DNA from: JAABSQ01 sp041642315
Lineage (GTDB): Bacteria; Desulfobacterota; Desulfobacteria; Desulfobacterales; Desulfococcaceae
Assembly: GCA_041642315.1 (NCBI GenBank)
Contig: JBEPWQ010000177.1
Coordinates: 1-7,720 of the forward strand
Direction of reading: 5' to 3'
Length of the DNA: 7,720 nucleotides
The notes beneath the pieces were generated by a model, which saw only the letters and a program-made list of their open reading frames with translations, searched no databases and was not told the origin of the DNA. Within the stretch, counting starts at the first letter, position 1, and the number at the start of each line of letters is the position of its first letter. Of the stretch, positions 4,036-7,720 are shown piece after piece. The position numbers and the translations under genes were made by a program.

Positions 4036-6517
4036 GGAGTTCGTCCGTCGAGGCGGTTTTGTTTACAAACGCTTCGGCACCCGCCTGTTTTATGGCGGCG
4101 GCAATCGCTTCATCCTCGTACATCGACAACCCGATGACTCGCACATCGGGCATTTCGGTCTTGATCCGGCGGGTGGCTTCAATCCCGTCCATCTCCGGCA
4201 TATTAATGTCCATCACCACCACCTCCGGCCGAAGCTGCCGGGTCAGTTCAAGCGCCTGCAATCCGTTTTCCGCCTCTCCGGCCAACTGAATGCCCGGCTG
4301 ATCGGTCACCAGGCTGATCAGTCCTTCCCGCATCACTTGGTGGTCATCGGCGAAGAGCACCCGGAGGATCTTGTTTTCGATTGCATCCGTATCCTCCGCC
4401 GGGGCTGAACCATGCGCTTCCGCTGTCGGTTCATCACACTCGGATTCATCGGATTTTTTGAGATCGACCGGAACTGACAATATGACCCGGCTGCCCTGAC
4501 CGGGGGCGCTTTCGATTTCCATGCTCCCTCCGATATAGTGGATCCGTTCGCGCAGGCTGACCAAACCCAAACCCTCTTTTACCGTGTCGGAGTGCAAAAG
4601 CTCGGGATCAAAACCTTTGCCCGGGTCGCTGACGGAAATGACGACACACCCGTCGAACTCGGAAAGGATCACTCGGGCGGTTTTCACGCCGGCATGCTTG
4701 AAGGTGTTGAACAAAAGCTCCTGAACGGCGCGGAAAAGCAGTATTTTAACCGCCTCGCTTTCAATCGCCTGTGTCGTTTCCGATTTCAGACCGATCCGGA
4801 GTCCGAACTGCTCTTCCATGTGCCGGACCAGCCATTCCAGCGCGTCCTCCAAACCGGAATGATTGAGGATCGCGGGGCTCAATTCATGAGACAGGCGGCG
4901 CGACTTGCCGATGGTCTCGGCCAGCAGCCGTTCTATCTCCGTCAATACGGGCAATGGGGAAGGCAGGCTTTGATTTGCCGCCTGTACCTGAAACCGGGCG
5001 GAGGCAAGGTCTTGTTGAAGATCCTCATGCAGCAGTTCGGAAAATCGCCGCCGTTCCCGCTCCTCGGCCTCGATCAGCTCTGCCGACAACGCCTGAAGCT
5101 GTTTGGACCGGGCTTCGGCGAGGGCCGTACGCTCCCACACCTGCTGTTCCAGTGTTTCATTCAACCGCTTCAGATTTTCCTCAGCCTGCTTTCGATCGGT
5201 AATATCGACGTTGACCGCCACTCCGCCGGTGATTTGTCCTTTTTCATCACGAATGGGAAGGGCATAGTTGAGGATGGTTTTGCGCCGTCCATCCCGGGTT
5301 TCGATCTCCATCTCCTCCGCAATGCACCGCTCCCCCTTCGAAATCGCGCGTGCCATGCCCCACTCGTGAGCCTGGACCCGTTTTCCGGTGTCGGGCCACC
5401 ATGCCTTGTAATCGTCCCCGTATTGCGTGGGCTGTTCGGACAACGGTGCTTCCCCCCAGGTTGCATCTGCCTCCTGATTTGTGGAAACCACCTTTCCGTC
5501 CGCATCGGCGATAAATACCGGTACCGGCAAAACTTCCAGAACCGCCTTCAGCCGATTCCGGTCGGTTTCGGCGATCTCCCGCTCTTGGCGGAGTGCCGCC
5601 TCGGCTTGCTTTTGGGCGGTGATATCCTGCAAGATGCAATGCGTCCGCTGAAAGCGGCCCCGGTCATCCCGTTGAATTCTGCCGTTGAAGAATACCAGAA
5701 TGGCGTCCCCATTCTTTTTCACCATTCTGAATTCAACCCCCAGGACTTCTCCGACGGCCTTGAAACGGGGGAAATTTTCTTTGAAGTGATCCACCCATTC
5801 GGGATCCAGCAGGTCTCCGAAGTTGCGGCCGATCAGTTCTTCGCGCGAATAACCGAGTACAGCGACCAGACTTTCATTCACCTCCAGAAAATTGCCGTAT
5901 TCATCAAGAGACTGGTAGGGCATGGGGGCATTCATGAACATCAGCCTGAAGCGTTCTTCGTTTCGGGCCAACAGCGCCTCCATCCGTTTGCGCTCGGTGA
6001 TATCGATGCCCGAGCAGATCAGGCAGTCTCGGCCCTGATATTCCAATTTTTCGGCGGAAAAAAGGCAGGTTTTGATCTCTTTTGTCTTTGCGACGATCTG
6101 AGCTTCCATCTTCTGCACCCGGCCCCTTTCTTGGAGCTGACGGGCGATCTCGTTGCGATTTTCGGCGGTAATGATGCCCATGTCCAGAGAGGAACGGCCG
6201 ACCAGTTCCTCACGGGTATACCCGGTAAAAGTGCAATAGGATTCGTTGACCTCGATAAAAATGCCGGTATCGATTTCGCTGAGGAACATCAAGGACGGGC
6301 TGAGCAGGAACCATTTTGAAATGATTTCCTGATTTTCCCGGCGTGTCTTGAGGCTCGAGGGGATGATTTTTTCTACCTGCTCCGGGTATTTTGGTGTCAG
6401 CAAAGCCGGATTTGCTCGAAGTTCGGCCAATTCCTGAATCAATTCTTCTCGGGATTTTTTATCATCGGGAATCAGGCGAACGATACTATCATCTATGGAA
6501 TTAGACGTGCCGTCCAT
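3998..6517 (-). CDS. Hybrid sensor histidine kinase: three PAS domains, NarL-type kinase core, C-terminal receiver
   Basis: An 839-aa protein with no signal peptide or membrane helix, so a cytoplasmic sensor. Order: N-terminal coil (about 20-62); PAS1 (about 65-180, FIEVNESYCTFTGYTREELVG, ending DITERKRME); PAS2 (about 185-305, FLEVNESLVAVLGYSREELIG, ending DITAQKQ); PAS3 (about 318-445, ending DITDRKQ); a coiled coil (about 445-490); then a HisKA_3-like segment EERERRRFSELLHEDLQQ with His497 as the likely phosphorylated residue. The HATPase domain shows an N box around N604 (LLFNTFKHAG), a G1 box DPGKGFD (631-637) and GLGL (649-652). After an acidic linker (688-714) a receiver domain (about 717-833) carries Asp724/Asp725, phospho-acceptor Asp770 (VVVMDINMPEMDG), Ser798 and Lys820 (FVNKTAS), all key residues. 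The receiver is most like NarL/LuxR-type regulators, but the protein ends at 839 without their DNA-binding helix-turn-helix. The signal is not predictable; a PAS could bind haem, flavin or a small ligand. A weak AAGGG lies upstream of ATG 6517. Confidence 0.9.
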   Translation of the reverse strand: MDGTSNSIDDSIVRLIPDDKKSREELIQELAELRANPALLTPKYPEQVEKIIPSSLKTRRENQEIISKWFLLSPSLMFLSEIDTGIFIEVNESYCTFTGYTREELVGRSSLDMGIITAENRNEIARQLQERGRVQKMEAQIVAKTKEIKTCLFSAEKLEYQGRDCLICSGIDITERKRMEALLARNEERFRLMFMNAPMPYQSLDEYGNFLEVNESLVAVLGYSREELIGRNFGDLLDPEWVDHFKENFPRFKAVGEVLGVEFRMVKKNGDAILVFFNGRIQRDDRGRFQRTHCILQDITAQKQAEAALRQEREIAETDRNRLKAVLEVLPVPVFIADADGKVVSTNQEADATWGEAPLSEQPTQYGDDYKAWWPDTGKRVQAHEWGMARAISKGERCIAEEMEIETRDGRRKTILNYALPIRDEKGQITGGVAVNVDITDRKQAEENLKRLNETLEQQVWERTALAEARSKQLQALSAELIEAEERERRRFSELLHEDLQQDLASARFQVQAANQSLPSPLPVLTEIERLLAETIGKSRRLSHELSPAILNHSGLEDALEWLVRHMEEQFGLRIGLKSETTQAIESEAVKILLFRAVQELLFNTFKHAGVKTARVILSEFDGCVVISVSDPGKGFDPELLHSDTVKEGLGLVSLRERIHYIGGSMEIESAPGQGSRVILSVPVDLKKSDESECDEPTAEAHGSAPAEDTDAIENKILRVLFADDHQVMREGLISLVTDQPGIQLAGEAENGLQALELTRQLRPEVVVMDINMPEMDGIEATRRIKTEMPDVRVIGLSMYEDEAIAAAIKQAGAEAFVNKTASTDELLTAIYGIDRPQE

Positions 6518-6738
6518 GTTTTGAACCCTTTTTTATGCCGCTATGGATGAATTGATTTGGTTCAGTCTCCGTGGAATGGATTTTCCATTTCGAGTCGGCC
6601 TAAATCAGCATAACACAAATTCCGATAGGAATGAACCCATCCAAACGGGTCGGATCTGCCGATCCTTCCATATCTTTCATAACATTACCCTGCTTTCAGA
6701 TCGGCATGAAAATCCGAAACAATTGCTATTTTCATGGG

Positions 6739-6744
6739 TATAAT
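6739..6744 (+). promoter_or_regulatory. Perfect TATAAT -10 hexamer, candidate distal promoter
   Basis: TATAAT at 6739-6744 is a consensus -10 element. The -35 partner 17 bases upstream, GAAACA at 6716-6721, matches only three of six positions (the final ACA). If used, it would give a leader of about 210 bases ahead of the SHOCT gene. In AT-rich sequence such a hexamer can occur by chance. Confidence 0.25.
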
Positions 6745-6891
6745 TTAGGTGCTTTTCTCTTTTATAGGTCCAAATTCTTTTTGTCTTCTTTAACAAGATA
6801 AGCGTCCACTGAAGAGATGACAATATCGGGGTTCGATTTGGTTGAGATCTTCATACATGAAATCCTGCACGGGAATACAGTATAACTCTTA

Positions 6892-6920
6892 TTGATCTGA
6901 ACATCCCCTACATATACGAT
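6892..6920 (+). promoter_or_regulatory. Candidate sigma-70 promoter for the SHOCT gene
   Basis: TTGATC at 6892-6897 and TACGAT at 6915-6920 are separated by exactly 17 bases; each matches four of six consensus positions. Transcription would start about 35 bases before ATG 6962. Confidence 0.35.
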
Positions 6921-6948
6921 TTGCATATTAAAAATCGCGTAAATTCCA

Positions 6949-6953
6949 AGAGG
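6949..6953 (+). promoter_or_regulatory. Ribosome binding site of the SHOCT protein gene
   Basis: AGAGG stands eight bases before ATG 6962 and supports this upstream start over the internal ATG at 7064. Confidence 0.5.
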
Positions 6954-6961
6954 TTTAAAAG

Positions 6962-7282
6962 ATGAATAAAATTAAGAAGCTATCGTCTCGAATATTCGCA
7001 TTTTCATCTTTATTAACTTATTCATGCATGCATCGAACCCATCCAAGGGGAGGGTGGGATCACATGATGGATTATAGGTGGTTTGGAGGGGGGTTTATGT
7101 GGCTTTTCTGGATAGTTCTTTTGGGTATCATCATCTTTTTTCTTGTCAATCGGAGCAAACGAACCATACCCACCGCGGGAATGACGGAAGAAAAACCGTT
7201 GGATTTTTTGAAAAAGCGATATGCCAAAGGAGAAATCGACAAAGAGGAATTCGAAAGGCTTAAAAAAGACATCGAAGCTTAA
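6962..7282 (+). CDS. Small single-pass membrane protein with C-terminal SHOCT motif
   Basis: A 106-aa protein. The N-terminus (MNKIKKLSSRIFAFSSLLTYSC) looks like a basic, weakly hydrophobic leader with Cys22, but T-Y-S-C is not a good lipobox. A Gly/His/Trp-rich stretch follows (HPRGGWDHMMDYRWFGGGF), then one membrane helix (about 46-63, MWLFWIVLLGIIIFFLV), a basic NRSKR stop-transfer, and a linker ending in a SHOCT-like helix pair DFLKKRYAKGEIDKEEFERLKKDI (81-104). Short proteins of this plan (Gly/Trp/His region, one helix, SHOCT) are frequent beside heavy-metal ATPases and multicopper oxidases; SHOCT is thought to mediate protein contacts, but no mechanism is established. Start supported by AGAGG at 6949-6953, eight bases before ATG 6962; ATG 7064 (MMDYRW) is a shorter alternative. 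The stop overlaps that of the opposing ATPase remnant (convergent). Confidence 0.72.
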   Translation: MNKIKKLSSRIFAFSSLLTYSCMHRTHPRGGWDHMMDYRWFGGGFMWLFWIVLLGIIIFFLVNRSKRTIPTAGMTEEKPLDFLKKRYAKGEIDKEEFERLKKDIEA

Positions 7283-7720
7283 TTTTTTCTGCGTACCGAT
7301 GTATTCCCAGGCATTCGGGCACACCCCAGCCGATCGCAAACAATTCCTGCTTTCCGTGTGGATCGCGCTTCCGTGGATCCGTCCGGAAAGATCGCCAGAC
7401 TGGCCGATGCAAACACAACGATGACGCTGCCGATATTGTGAACGACGTCGGCCATTGCCGTGGGGGCCGCCAGAATCAGGGCGCACGGGCAGCCTACGAT
7501 CAGCACGGCCATGGCACGGCTTCCATCGCCTGAATCGCCCAGGCGATCGCAGCACAAGTCAGAATGGCAGGCGTGAACCAGGTCGCATGGCGGTCGATCA
7601 GGGCTTCAGGCAGGATCTTTTCTTCGCCCCCTGTCAGCACTGTGGCGGTTTGGGGCGAAATTTGAATCAGCGATTTGATCGCCTTGCGAGCCGACTCGCT
7701 GGTCACCTGCTCAATCAATC
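7279..7720 (-). pseudogene. Heavy-metal P1B ATPase remnant with large internal deletions and a frameshift (partial at window edge)
   Basis: Read on the minus strand, the fragment begins LIEQVTSESARKAIKSLIQI and SPQTATVLTGGEE, the segment that leads into the actuator domain of P1B ATPases. It then jumps, in frame, to IDRHATWFTPAILTC, the membrane helix normally found roughly 100 residues later, so the actuator domain with its TGES loop is missing (join about 7590-7625). Near 7531-7535 one base is missing (ATT-CAGGC where ATT-xCA-GGC is expected), after which the frame continues as GDGSRAMAVLIVGCPCALILAAPTAM: the ion-binding CPC helix. This is fused at about 7441-7463 to VVHNIGSVIVVFASASLA, which matches the last membrane helix of such pumps, so the whole phosphorylation/ATP-binding domain (DKTGT onwards, about 300+ residues) is gone. 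A non-homologous tail follows to TAA at 7281-7279. It cannot be a working pump. CPC pumps transport copper, silver, zinc or cadmium. Confidence 0.8.

Larger units (their letters stand above)
6518..6961. other. AT-rich intergenic region between kinase and SHOCT gene
   Basis: About 440 bases between divergent genes. The stretch holds a perfect hairpin AATGGA/TCCATT at 6575-6589 and a 5-bp stem GGATC-TGCC-GATCC at 6652-6665, with TGCCGATC (6657-6664) matched by an inverted copy GATCGGCA at 6699-6706. Candidate plus-strand promoters are listed separately. The open frame 6543-6743 (+) has no ribosome binding site or family resemblance and I do not call it. No clear promoter for the kinase could be picked on the minus strand. 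Confidence 0.5.

Noticed and set aside
4538..6319. 593-codon open frame on the plus strand opposite the kinase gene
   Set aside because: It is antisense to a kinase whose domains and catalytic residues are all clear; the product shows no family signature and the openness follows from the codon pattern of the real gene.
7022..7555. 177-codon minus-strand frame across the SHOCT gene and ATPase remnant
   Set aside because: It is out of frame with the CPC-helix coding segment and antisense to the SHOCT gene; no motif supports it.

Overview
The window looks like a chromosomal accessory region of a mesophilic Gram-negative bacterium, most likely a sulfate-reducer-type Desulfobacterota. That guess rests on the mix of families (multi-PAS hybrid kinase, NTF2-like lipoprotein, SHOCT protein, metal-pump genes) and on codon and GC patterns. 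It is an inference, not a phylogenetic result. The theme that recurs is metal and metalloid handling: the start of a histidine-rich copper ATPase at the left edge, an ArsN2-type acetyltransferase in the middle, a CcdA-like membrane fragment next to it, and a wrecked CPC-motif heavy-metal ATPase at the right edge. Several of these genes are broken, so the window reads as a partly decayed accessory island rather than a compact intact operon.

Layout. 1-329 (-) is the N-terminus of a CopB-type ATPase running off the window. 330-678 is a divergent intergenic region with two hairpin-forming inverted repeats. 679/682-2331 (+) is an intact FAD-dependent amine-oxidase/phytoene-desaturase-like flavoprotein with a C-terminal membrane anchor, and its stop codon overlaps a possible 44-aa ORF. 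2481-2982 (+) is an NTF2-like lipoprotein gene split by a frameshift at a run of eight T. 3132/3141-3593 (+) is arsN2. 3721-3853 is a 133-nt imperfect inverted repeat. 3886-4035 (+) is a CcdA-like fragment that meets the kinase gene tail to tail. 3998-6517 (-) is an 839-aa PAS-PAS-PAS histidine kinase fused to a NarL-like receiver. 6518-6961 is a non-coding, AT-richer region with candidate promoters. 6962-7282 (+) is a small membrane protein with a C-terminal SHOCT motif. 7279-7720 (-) is a P1B-ATPase remnant.

How the parts may work together. CopB would export copper, and the SHOCT membrane protein is of a kind often found beside such pumps. ArsN2 would belong to arsenic detoxification, but no arsenite pump, reductase or ArsR is in view. 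The hybrid kinase shows no DNA-binding output domain and no adjacent partner gene, so its target is unknown. The flavoprotein's substrate cannot be told from sequence. I found no CRISPR array, rRNA, tRNA, complete insertion sequence or recognisable new defence system. The most unusual items are the ATPase remnant that has lost its cytosolic domains but kept membrane segments, the 133-nt inverted repeat, and the T8 frameshift.
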